Source: Rhodococcus sp. Leaf247 (GTDB lineage: Bacteria > Actinomycetota > Actinomycetes > Mycobacteriales > Mycobacteriaceae). From it: a DNA stretch of 64,000 bases. Positions 36,190-43,969 of the stretch are shown here, one piece after another (the first letter of the stretch is position 1; every line of letters begins with the position of its first letter). The DNA lies in assembly GCF_001426185.1 (NCBI RefSeq), contig NZ_LMRP01000004.1:72405-136404 (forward strand). Reading direction: 5' to 3'. The position numbers and the translations under genes are program-made. Below the pieces are notes generated by a model, which did no database searches, was not told where the DNA came from, and saw nothing but the letters and a program-made list of their open reading frames with translations.

Positions 36190-36560
36190 GCGCCGATGGC
36201 CGTGCCGACGATGGCTCCCGCGGCGCTCTCGTCCCACTTGCCTCGGCTGCCCGTCGTGACGGCGTCGACCTCGGCGATCACGGGCTGACCCTGCTGCAGT
36301 TCCGTGCAGATACCGCGCCCGAGAATCTTCATCGTCGCCGGGTCGGTGTACTCGACGGCGCCGCTGTCGAGTCCGGCGATGAAGAGGTCGTCTGCGGCGA
36401 CGGCGTCGGGACCCGTCGGTACCGAGGGCCCGACCGGAGCCGACGAGGTGGTGGTGGTGGCGGGAGTCTCGGTCGGAACGGCGGCCTCCGGGGCATCGTT
36501 CGCGCACCCCGCCAGGCACAGCAGCCCGAGGACGATGAAGGTCTTCGCGTGCCGAGTCAC
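36153..36560 (-). CDS. DUF732-type lipoprotein
   Basis: About 135 residues from GTG 36560. The signal peptide TFIVLGLLCLAGC ends in a lipobox (LAGC), then a Thr/Pro-rich linker, then a small domain (ADDLFIAGLDSGAVEYTDPA to GAYCPEFRALLPP) with two cysteines, as in the exported DUF732 family of mycobacteria. Function unknown. Longer starts (e.g. ATG 36605) would overlap the divergent gene and lack a signal-peptide start. Confidence 0.78.
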   Translation of the reverse strand: MTRHAKTFIVLGLLCLAGCANDAPEAAVPTETPATTTTSSAPVGPSVPTGPDAVAADDLFIAGLDSGAVEYTDPATMKILGRGICTELQQGQPVIAEVDAVTTGSRGKWDESAAGAIVGTAIGAYCPEFRALLPP

Positions 36561-36603
36561 CTCTACGACGCTACCGCGCCTCGTGGTGGTGGAATGACTG
36601 CCC

Positions 36604-37239
36604 ATGATGACCATCGAGCGACGCGACTTCGTGGTGGCTGCGGGCCTTGCGGCGGTGGCCGGCTTCGTCGACGCCGTCGGCTTCGTCGCACTCGGCGGGT
36701 TCTTCGTATCCTTCATGACCGGCAACTCCACACGCGCCGCCGTCGACCTCGTGGACGGTGACCTGACGAGTGTGCTGATCGGGACATCGATCATCGCGGC
36801 GTTCGTCGTCGGGGTGGTCGCGGGATCGGTCGTCGGGGACCTGGCCGGGTCGCGTCGCAAAACGGGGGTGTTGCTCCTGGTCGCCGCCTTGCTCGCCGTT
36901 GCCGGATCCGCGCATGCGCTGGGTGCCGCGACGGTCGTGTCCGCCATGGTTCTGGCAGCGGCGATGGGTGCGGAGAACGCGGTCTTCGAGAAGGACGGTG
37001 GCACCATCGGGCTGACCTACATGACCGGAGCCTTGGTCAAGGCCGGGCAGAACGTCGCCGCGAGCCTACGAGGACGGTCGACAGGATCCTGGGTGCGGCC
37101 GTCGACGATGTGGTTGTCCCTCGGCGCCGGGGCGGTGGCGGGCGCCGCGGCATTCCGGGGACTGGGGTTCGGCGCGCCCGTGATTGCACTCGCTGCGGTC
37201 CTCGTCGCGGCCGGTGTGGTCTACCGCCTAGGCGAGTGA
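36604..37239 (+). CDS. DUF1275 (YoaK-like) membrane protein
   Basis: 211 residues, six predicted helices. It has the family motifs GLAAVAGFVDAVGFVALGGF (helix 1), FVSFMTGNSTR and GLTYMTGALVKAGQ. DUF1275 proteins are conserved inner-membrane proteins without a proven function. Starts at ATGATG 36604/36607. Followed directly by tRNA-Arg on the other strand. Confidence 0.85.
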   Translation: MMTIERRDFVVAAGLAAVAGFVDAVGFVALGGFFVSFMTGNSTRAAVDLVDGDLTSVLIGTSIIAAFVVGVVAGSVVGDLAGSRRKTGVLLLVAALLAVAGSAHALGAATVVSAMVLAAAMGAENAVFEKDGGTIGLTYMTGALVKAGQNVAASLRGRSTGSWVRPSTMWLSLGAGAVAGAAAFRGLGFGAPVIALAAVLVAAGVVYRLGE

Positions 37240-37250
37240 GCCGGCTGTTG

Positions 37251-37323
37251 TGCCCCCGGCAGGATTCGAACCTGCGACCAAGGGATTAGAAGGCCCTTGC
37301 TCTATCCCCTGAGCTACGGAGGC
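37251..37323 (-). tRNA. tRNA-Arg (anticodon TCT)
   Basis: A 73-nt cloverleaf on the minus strand: acceptor GCCTCCG/CGGGGGC (with wobble), D arm GCTCAGGGGATAGAGC, anticodon loop CTTCTAA, T arm GCAGGTTCGAATCCTGC, discriminator A. CCA is not encoded. The anticodon stem AGGGC/TCCCT has a C-U mismatch at 31-39. Confidence 0.93.
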
Positions 37324-37422
37324 GCGCATCGGTGTCCGATGCGCCGTCGAGTGTAGCGAGGCCGCTCACCGCGCCCCGGGTGCAGGTGCGGCTTAGACTT
37401 CACGGTTCGAGGGAAGGCTGCG

Positions 37423-38529
37423 GTGGTGCTGGACGTGATGGATCGAGTGCTCGCCGCCTGGCGTGCGGGCGAGTCGGTCGGCGTTGCCACCGTGGTGCGC
37501 ACCTTCCGCTCGGCGCCGCGCCCGCCGGGTGCCTCGATGGCGGTCCTCGCCGACGGTCGAGTCGTCGGATCGGTATCGGGCGGCTGCGTCGAGGGTGCTG
37601 TCTACGACGCCGCGCAGAGCGGTGAGACCGGCCTGCACCGCTACGGGATCAGCGACGACGACGCATTCGCTGTCGGACTCACCTGCGGCGGAATCATCGA
37701 CGTGTTCGTCGAGACCATCTCTCGTACAACGTTTTCCGACCTCGACTCGGTGGCTGCGGCCGTCGAGGAGCACCGACCGGTGGCCGTGGCCACCGTCATC
37801 GAGCACCCCGACGCCTCTCGTGTCGGCGCTCGGCTCGTCGTGGAGCCGCACACGGCGTCGGGCACCCTCGGATCGGCCCGCGCCGATGCGGCGGTTGTCG
37901 ACGACGCCCGCGGACTGCTCGAGGCCGGCCGCACCGACGTGCTGCATTACGGTCCGGACGGGCAGCGACGGGGCGAGGGCATGACCGTGTTCGTGAACTC
38001 GTTCGCGCCCCGTGCCCGCATGATCGTGTTCGGCGCCATCGACTTCGCGTCGGCGGTGGCGCGTCAGGGCACGCTCCTCGGCTATCGCGTCACGGTGTGC
38101 GACGCCCGGCCGGTGTTCACGACGCCCGAGCGATTCCCGACGGCCGACGAGGTGATCGTCGAGTGGCCGCATCGGTACCTGGAGCGACTGCAGGCAGAGG
38201 GTGAGATCGACGATCGGACCGTCATCTGTGTGCTCACCCACGACCCCAAGTTCGACGTGCCCCTGCTCGAGGTGGCGTTGCGACTCCCGCGCGTGGGGTA
38301 CATCGGTGCGATGGGGTCACGTCGGACCCACGACGATCGTGTTGCGCGACTGCGCGAGGTGGGGATCGGCGACGACGAACTCGCACGACTCTCGTCTCCC
38401 ATCGGGCTCGACCTGGGTGCGCGGACACCGGAGGAGACCGCGGTGTCGATCGCGGCGGAGATCGTGGCGCGCCGGTGGGGTGGGGGCGGTAGGCCCCTCG
38501 GCGAGCGGGAGGGCCGGATCCACCGGTAA
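37423..38529 (+). CDS. XdhC-family molybdoenzyme maturation factor
   Basis: 368 residues from a GTG. The N-terminal XdhC domain (ATVVRTFRSAPRPPGASMAV, VSGGCVEGAVY, LTCGGIIDVFVE) is followed by a Rossmann XdhC_C domain (VFGAIDFASAVARQGTLLGY, VLTHDPKFDVPLL, YIGAMGSRRTH). XdhC inserts the sulfurated molybdenum cofactor into xanthine dehydrogenase/CODH-type enzymes. No such enzyme is beside it. The usual GAGDFA-type loop reads FGAIDFASA here. Confidence 0.9.
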   Translation: MVLDVMDRVLAAWRAGESVGVATVVRTFRSAPRPPGASMAVLADGRVVGSVSGGCVEGAVYDAAQSGETGLHRYGISDDDAFAVGLTCGGIIDVFVETISRTTFSDLDSVAAAVEEHRPVAVATVIEHPDASRVGARLVVEPHTASGTLGSARADAAVVDDARGLLEAGRTDVLHYGPDGQRRGEGMTVFVNSFAPRARMIVFGAIDFASAVARQGTLLGYRVTVCDARPVFTTPERFPTADEVIVEWPHRYLERLQAEGEIDDRTVICVLTHDPKFDVPLLEVALRLPRVGYIGAMGSRRTHDDRVARLREVGIGDDELARLSSPIGLDLGARTPEETAVSIAAEIVARRWGGGGRPLGEREGRIHR

Positions 38530-38622
38530 CCCCCGTCGCGGGCGGTGGGGGGTCATCACTGGTGACGGGAAGTACTACAGCCCGTAGGTGCTGCGACGCC
38601 AGTCACCTCCTACCCTGGAGGT

Positions 38623-40644
38623 ATGGCAACAACGGAGGTCGAGCGCACTGCGCCCGCCGCACGCAGCACCGGATCGGGCGGGGTGTTCGTTACCGCCGGT
38701 CTGATCGCCGCCGTGGTCGCAGGGCTCGTCGTGGCGCTGTCGGCGTCGCAGGCTCTCGTCCTGCTCGGCATTCCCGATCCCGGACCGGTCACCACGTACG
38801 GACTTCCCGCTGTTCGTGCTCTGGGTGAGGTCGCCGCCGTCATCGCGGTCGGCTCCCTGCTGCTCGCCGCGTTCCTGGTTCCGCCGCAGAAGTCGGGTGT
38901 ACTGGACATCGACGGATACCGGGCTGTGCGCACCGCGTCGGCGGCCGCAATCGTATGGGCCGCGTGCTCGATCGTGCTGGTGCCGCTGACGTTGTCGGAC
39001 ACCTCCGGTCAGCCGTTGTCGGAGGCGATGAAGCCGCAGAACCTGTGGTCGGGCATCGAGCAGATCGAACTCGCCCGGGCATGGCAGTGGACGGCGATCA
39101 TCGCGATCGTGCTGGCGATCGGTTGCCGCGCGGTGCTGCGGTGGTCGTGGACACCCGTGCTGCTGCTGGTGGCGCTGGGCTCGCTGATGCCGCTCGCGCT
39201 GTCGGGACACTCCTCGTCCGGTGGCTCCCACGACGTGGCGACCAACAGCCTGATCCTGCACTTGGTGGCTGCGTCGCTGTGGGCCGGCGGCTTGTTCGCG
39301 GTGCTGGCCCACGCCACCCGTCGCGGGGCACACACCGATGTCGCGGCACGACGGTTCTCGCTGCTCGCGACGGTCGCGTTCGTCGTCATGGGCGTCAGCG
39401 GCGTCGTCAACGCGCTGGTGCGCGTCGAGCCCGCGGAACTCGTCGACTCCACCTACGGCCGACTGGTTCTGGCCAAGGTCGCCGCGCTCGTCGTTCTCGG
39501 CGTCTTCGGGTACATGCAGCGTCGGCGCGCTCTGCCCGCTCTCGCGGCGGACCCGTCGTCACGCGGGAATCTGGTCCGGTTCGCCGGGGCCGAGGTCCTG
39601 GTGTTCGCGGCGACCATCGGTCTGGCCGTCGGACTCTCACGCACCCCGCCCCCACTCGGCAGTGCCCGCGAGCTGACGATCACCGAGGTGGAACTCGGAT
39701 ACGACCTCACCGCGCCACCCTCGCTCGGACGCTTCCTGTTCGACTGGCGGTTCGACCTGATCTTCGGAACTGCAGCCGTCGTGATGGCCGTCGTCTACTT
39801 CCTCGGCGTGCGCCGTCTGCATGCCCGCGGCGATGCGTGGCCGGTGGGCCGCACGATCGCGTGGATGCTCGGGTGCGCGACGCTGCTGTTCGCGACGTCG
39901 TCGGGGGTGTACCGCTACTCGATGGCCATGTTCAGCGTGCACATGGGCTCACACATGGTGCTGTCCATGCTGACGCCGGTGCTGCTGGCGCTCGGCGGCG
40001 GCGTGACGCTCGCCCTGCGCGTCCTGCCGGCAGCGGGGAGGGACGGGATTCCGGGTCCCCGCGAGTGGATCCTGGCCGCCCTGCACAGTCCGTTCTCCCG
40101 ATTCCTGACGCAACCGATCGTGGCTGCCGTCATCTTCGTCGGCGGCTTCTACGCCCTGTACCTCGGCGGGATCTACGGCGCGTCGGTCGACTCGCACGGT
40201 GCGCACCTGCTGATGAACGCGCACTTCCTGCTCAGCGGTTACCTGTTCTACTGGGTCGTCATCGGTATCGACCCGGCCCCGCGTCGGCTGTCGCCGGTGA
40301 CCAAGCTGGCCATGGTGTTCGGTTCCCTGCCGTTCCACGCGTTCTTCGGTATCGCGCTGATGAGCCAGGACACCGTCATGGGACAGACGTTCTTCCGCGG
40401 TCTGTCGCTCCCGTGGAATTCGGATCTTCTGCAGGACCAACGCCTCGGCGGCGGTATCGCATGGGCGACGGGCGAGGTTCCGCTGATCCTGGTAATGCTC
40501 GCTCTTCTCGTCCAGTGGTCCAACACCGACCGCAAGGAAGCGGTGCGCACGGACCGCGCCGCCGATCGTGACGACGGCGCCGACCTGGCCGCGCACAACG
40601 CGATGTTCGCCGAACTGGCACGGCGTGAGCGCGAAGGGCGTTAG
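38623..40644 (+). CDS. CopD-CtaG fusion: copper transport / cytochrome oxidase assembly membrane protein
   Basis: 673 residues with about 14-16 helices. The N-terminal half (about 20-340) is CopD-like, with HLVAASLWAGGLFAVLAHAT and GRLVLAKVAALVVLG. The C-terminal half (about 370-630) is CtaG_caa3, with FDWRFDLIFGTAAVVMAVVY, the His-rich MFSVHMGSHMVLSMLTPVLL and HAFFGIALMSQ. The fusion is usual in actinobacteria and is thought to move copper to cytochrome aa3 oxidase. It is preceded by an 80-bp gap after xdhC; no clear copper operator was recognised. Confidence 0.9.
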   Translation: MATTEVERTAPAARSTGSGGVFVTAGLIAAVVAGLVVALSASQALVLLGIPDPGPVTTYGLPAVRALGEVAAVIAVGSLLLAAFLVPPQKSGVLDIDGYRAVRTASAAAIVWAACSIVLVPLTLSDTSGQPLSEAMKPQNLWSGIEQIELARAWQWTAIIAIVLAIGCRAVLRWSWTPVLLLVALGSLMPLALSGHSSSGGSHDVATNSLILHLVAASLWAGGLFAVLAHATRRGAHTDVAARRFSLLATVAFVVMGVSGVVNALVRVEPAELVDSTYGRLVLAKVAALVVLGVFGYMQRRRALPALAADPSSRGNLVRFAGAEVLVFAATIGLAVGLSRTPPPLGSARELTITEVELGYDLTAPPSLGRFLFDWRFDLIFGTAAVVMAVVYFLGVRRLHARGDAWPVGRTIAWMLGCATLLFATSSGVYRYSMAMFSVHMGSHMVLSMLTPVLLALGGGVTLALRVLPAAGRDGIPGPREWILAALHSPFSRFLTQPIVAAVIFVGGFYALYLGGIYGASVDSHGAHLLMNAHFLLSGYLFYWVVIGIDPAPRRLSPVTKLAMVFGSLPFHAFFGIALMSQDTVMGQTFFRGLSLPWNSDLLQDQRLGGGIAWATGEVPLILVMLALLVQWSNTDRKEAVRTDRAADRDDGADLAAHNAMFAELARREREGR

Positions 40645-41096
40645 AAGACCAGTCCTCGCAGGGCCAGGAAGCGGAGGCCACCGACCAGCGCGGTGACCGC
40701 GACGAGAATCAGGGCGGACAGCGCTGCACCGGCCTGGGGCAGTGCGACGTCCAGCGCGGTGAGTGCGGCGGTCGAGGCGCCCAGTCCGATGAGTGCGAGC
40801 CCGCCGCCCTCCCACTGTGCGGTGAACCAGCCGACGCGGTCGGCGGCGTGGAACGTCAGCCGTCGATGCAGCTCGTTGGCCAGGATCGTGGAGGCGACGG
40901 CGCCCACGGCGTTGGCGACGATGGATCCCTCGGAGTGCATCGCCACGAACACGGCGACGTACAGGATGTTGCTGAGTCCGCCGACCATGGCGAAACGGAG
41001 GAGCTGAGGCCAGGCGCCGTCCCCTCGCACGACGCTGAGCAGGCGATGGTGCTCATCGGAGGCGAGCAGCGGGGGAGCAGTCGGATTGTCGATCAC
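40641..41096 (-). CDS. GtrA-like membrane protein
   Basis: 151 residues, four helices: LLRFAMVGGLSNILYVAVFV (first), ANAVGAVASTILANELHRRL (second), then two more. The motif NELHRRLTF is typical of GtrA (Asn-x3-x-R-x-TF). GtrA proteins are thought to flip prenyl-linked sugars for envelope glycan assembly. Its ATG overlaps the stop of the upstream TetR gene by four bases, so it is co-translated with that repressor. The 3' end overlaps the convergent ctaG-type gene by four bases. Confidence 0.87.
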   Translation of the reverse strand: MIDNPTAPPLLASDEHHRLLSVVRGDGAWPQLLRFAMVGGLSNILYVAVFVAMHSEGSIVANAVGAVASTILANELHRRLTFHAADRVGWFTAQWEGGGLALIGLGASTAALTALDVALPQAGAALSALILVAVTALVGGLRFLALRGLVF

Positions 41097-41755
41097 ATCC
41101 CCCTCCCGTGCAGTTTGTGTTTGACGGCGGTGATCTCGTCGGTCGTCAGAGCGCGTCCCGGCAACGGTATCGAGCGATCGGGGTACGCCGCCAGACTGTC
41201 GATGACCAGAGCGAAGTAGCGCCGCCAGTTGTCGGGGTCCACCTCGTCCGCGATCTCGGCGCCCGCGACGATCATCCTCACCAGCGTGAAGAGGTCACCG
41301 GGTTCGACGTCGGAGCGGAGCTTGCCGGCGGCCTTCGCGCGAGAGATGACGGTGTCGATGGTCGGCTCGAGCTTGCCGCGCACGGCAGCGATGCGGTCCA
41401 TCCCGTCGTCGCACCCGAGCACGACGTGACCGAGACCACGGTCCGCGGCCAGGTGTCGGCACATGAATTCGAAGAAATCGACCATGGCTTCCCACGGATC
41501 CTCGGCGTTCGCGGCAGCTTCTGCGCGGGAGAGAACCTCGACGAGACGCTGTTCGAAGATCCCGTCGATCAGTTCCTGCTTGTTGGCGAAGCGTCGATAG
41601 ACGGTGCCGACTCCGACGCCGGCCCGCGCCGCGACATCGTCGAGCGTGATGTCGAGTCCTTTGCGCGCCAACAACTCTCGCGCGCAGTCGATGATCTTGA
41701 GCTTGTTCCGCTCGGCATCGGCGCGTAGTGGTCTGGGCGCTGTGGTGGGTTTCAC
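41093..41755 (-). CDS. TetR-family repressor of the DHA2 efflux gene
   Basis: About 220 residues. The HTH is TLDDVAARAGVGVGTVYRRF (near residues 38-57), followed by the all-alpha domain. A GTG at 41755 (MKPTTAPRPLRADAERNK) is preferred. The upstream GTG at 41797 gives 14 more residues but lies inside the first operator copy. It is divergent from the MFS pump with two operator copies between them. Confidence 0.85.
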   Translation of the reverse strand: MKPTTAPRPLRADAERNKLKIIDCARELLARKGLDITLDDVAARAGVGVGTVYRRFANKQELIDGIFEQRLVEVLSRAEAAANAEDPWEAMVDFFEFMCRHLAADRGLGHVVLGCDDGMDRIAAVRGKLEPTIDTVISRAKAAGKLRSDVEPGDLFTLVRMIVAGAEIADEVDPDNWRRYFALVIDSLAAYPDRSIPLPGRALTTDEITAVKHKLHGRGM

Positions 41756-41780
41756 AGTCCGTTTCGTCCTGGTTCTCGGG

Positions 41781-41846
41781 TTAACCGGAGGCGACACCTC
41801 CGCATGGCTGCTATCTTCTTGTTATCCGGAGCCTACGCCTCCGCAT
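41781..41846. promoter_or_regulatory. Paired TetR operators between the tetR and MFS genes
   Basis: Two 25-bp copies, 41781-41805 and 41822-41846, match at 20 of 25 positions: TTAACCGGAGGCGACACCTC+CGCAT and TTATCCGGAGCCTACGCCTC+CGCAT. Each holds an inverted repeat CGGAG-N7-CTCCG. Centres are 41 bp apart, about four helical turns, so dimers would bind on one DNA face. Confidence 0.75.
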
Positions 41847-41881
41847 AGACCTCACACACGCTGTAACCGAAGCGAGGAACA

Positions 41882-43420
41882 ATGTCTTCCACCACATCCG
41901 ACGTCGGAAACGTCGACCGGGCAATCCGGTCGAGCGCGCACGACGCTCCCGACCGCACACGCTGGTTCATCCTCGGCGTTCTGGGACTGGCACAGCTCAT
42001 GGTCGTGCTCGATGCGACCGTCGTGAACATCGCGCTTCCCGCCGCCCAGCTCGACCTCGGCTTCGACAACGCGGACCGCTCGTGGGTGGTCACGTCGTAC
42101 GCGCTCGCGTTCGGCAGCCTGTTGCTGCTCGGTGGCCGACTCAGTGACCTCTTCGGTCGCCGCACCACCTTCCTCGTCGGTCTGGTCGGCTTCGCGGTGA
42201 TGTCCGCCGTCGGCGGCGCGGCCGTCAACTTCGGAATGCTCGTCGCGGCACGCGCCGGTCAGGGTGTCTTCGGCGCCCTGCTCGCGCCCGCGGCACTCTC
42301 GTTGCTCACCACCACGTTCACCGATCCGAAGGAGCGCGCCAAGGCGTTCGGCATCTTCGGCGCGGTCGCCGGCGCCGGCGGTGCCATCGGCCTGCTGCTC
42401 GGCGGCGTGCTCACCGAGTGGGCGAACTGGCGCTGGAGCCTGTACGTCAACCTGATCTTCGCCGGAGTCGCCTTCGTCGGTGGCTTCATGCTGCTGGCCA
42501 AGCACCGCGCGACCGAGCGTCCCGTGCTGGACATTCCCGGAACCATCAGCGTGTCCGCGGCTCTGTTCTCCATCGTCTACGGATTCGCACACGCCGAGTC
42601 CAGCGGCTGGAGCAATGCCGTGACCATCGGATTCCTCGCCGTCGGTGTCGTCCTGCTCGGTGTCTTCGTCTTCCTCCAGACCCGTGCGACGCATCCGTTG
42701 CTGCCGCTGCGCATCGTCCTCGACCGCACACGCGGTGGTGCCTACCTGGCCGTGTTCGTCATCGGTGCCGGCATGTTCGCCGTGTTCCTGTTCCTGACCT
42801 ACTACCTGCAGAGCACCCTCGGCTACACGCCCATCACCACCGGGTTCGCGTTCCTCCCGATGATCGCCACCCTGGTCGTCACGGCGACCGTCGCCACCTC
42901 GGTGATCCTGCCGCGCTTCGGACCTCGCGTCCTCATGAGCGTCGGCATGCTCATCGCCTCGGCGGGAATGGCGCTGCTGGCACAGATCTCCATCGACAGC
43001 TCGTACGCCGCCCACATCCTGCCGAGCCTGCTCATCATGGGTGTCGGTATGGGCGCCACCATGGCTCCGGCCATGCAGGGTGCAGTCTCGGGCGTCTCGC
43101 CCGACGACGCCGGAGTCGCGTCGGCAACGGTGAACACCATGCAGCAGGTCGGTGGATCCATCGGAACGGCCCTGCTCAGCACCATCGCGGCAACCGCGGC
43201 GTCGAACTACGCGACCGACAATCAGGGCGCCGTGGCTCAGGCCGCGGATCCGCAGGCTGCTGCGACGCTGCTGCGGATCAATGCGGAGATCGCCAGCTAC
43301 ACCACCACCTTCTGGTGGGCGTCGGGCATCTTCCTCGCCGGTTCGGTGATGGCAGGCCTGCTGGTGCGCTCGGGCAAGCTGCCCGACGGACCCGAGGGTG
43401 CGACTGTCGTCGCTCACTGA
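41882..43420 (+). CDS. DHA2-family MFS multidrug efflux pump (14 TM)
   Basis: 512 residues. The DHA2 signature LDATVVNIALPAAQ is in helix 1, with WVVTSYALAFGSLLLLGGRL, SDLFGRR and the antiporter motif C (GAVAGAGGAIGLLLGGVL). About 14 helices and a C-terminal Gly/Ala-rich section are seen. It is a drug-proton antiporter in the plasma membrane. Expression should be held down by the divergent TetR through the two operators in its 5' region. The drug range is unknown. Confidence 0.92.
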   Translation: MSSTTSDVGNVDRAIRSSAHDAPDRTRWFILGVLGLAQLMVVLDATVVNIALPAAQLDLGFDNADRSWVVTSYALAFGSLLLLGGRLSDLFGRRTTFLVGLVGFAVMSAVGGAAVNFGMLVAARAGQGVFGALLAPAALSLLTTTFTDPKERAKAFGIFGAVAGAGGAIGLLLGGVLTEWANWRWSLYVNLIFAGVAFVGGFMLLAKHRATERPVLDIPGTISVSAALFSIVYGFAHAESSGWSNAVTIGFLAVGVVLLGVFVFLQTRATHPLLPLRIVLDRTRGGAYLAVFVIGAGMFAVFLFLTYYLQSTLGYTPITTGFAFLPMIATLVVTATVATSVILPRFGPRVLMSVGMLIASAGMALLAQISIDSSYAAHILPSLLIMGVGMGATMAPAMQGAVSGVSPDDAGVASATVNTMQQVGGSIGTALLSTIAATAASNYATDNQGAVAQAADPQAAATLLRINAEIASYTTTFWWASGIFLAGSVMAGLLVRSGKLPDGPEGATVVAH

Positions 43421-43433
43421 TCCCAGGCTCACC

Positions 43434-43482
43434 GAATCCGGTGCAGAAAACGTCGCTATGCGATGTTTCCTGCACCGGATTC
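43434..43482. terminator. Long perfect hairpin between the MFS and MarR genes
   Basis: GAATCCGGTGCAG (43434-43446) pairs with CTGCACCGGATTC (43470-43482); the inner sequence AAAACGTCG/CGATGTTTC nearly pairs too, leaving CTATG as loop. It covers the last codons of the convergent marR gene. It works as a possible terminator for both genes, although T-runs are weak. Confidence 0.6.
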
Positions 43483-43896
43483 GTCGTTGATACGAGTCAA
43501 CAGCTCCGCCAGAGTGGCGCGGTCCTCGGCGCCCAGGCTGGCGAACATCGCCTCGGAGGCGCTCTTCTGCGCTCGGGCGATGGTGCGTGCCATGTCGCGG
43601 CCGTCGTCGGTGAGACGCAGGAGGACCGCACGCCGATCCGTCGCGTCGACGCTGCGTGCCACCCAGCCGGACGATTCCAGCGCATCGACGACGTCGGTCG
43701 CCGACCGCGGCGCGATCCGCAGCCGCTCGGCCAGGTCGCCGGGCCGGAGCGCATCGTCCGTGCCGGCCAGGACTCGCAACGCGCGTCCGTGCGAGGGGGA
43801 CAACCCGAATGGTTCGAGTGCGGCCATGTGTCGGCGTCTCATGGAGCGGGCCACCGTCGTGACCAGTTCGCCGAGGTCCTTCTCGTGGGAATGCAC
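43456..43896 (-). CDS. MarR-family repressor
   Basis: 146 residues from GTG 43896. The winged HTH is LRPGDLAERLRIAPRSATDV followed by VDALESSGWVAR, then wing DATDRRAVLLRLTDDGRD. It is divergent from an ABC exporter, with a perfect 15-bp palindrome between them, so it probably represses that exporter and itself. Ligand unknown. The 3' end lies inside a long hairpin. Confidence 0.9.
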   Translation of the reverse strand: MHSHEKDLGELVTTVARSMRRRHMAALEPFGLSPSHGRALRVLAGTDDALRPGDLAERLRIAPRSATDVVDALESSGWVARSVDATDRRAVLLRLTDDGRDMARTIARAQKSASEAMFASLGAEDRATLAELLTRINDESGAGNIA

Positions 43897-43923
43897 TCGA
43901 CGATACTAACGTTGCAGCGGTAG

Positions 43924-43938
43924 ACCTCATAATGAGGT
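43924..43938. promoter_or_regulatory. MarR operator palindrome
   Basis: ACCTCAT-A-ATGAGGT is a perfect 7+1+7 palindrome, centred between the marR start (43896) and the ABC start (43970). A further half-site ACCTCA follows at 43940-43945. Confidence 0.8.
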
Positions 43939-43969
43939 AACCTCAGCTTCAACCCAACCGGGAGGTCAT

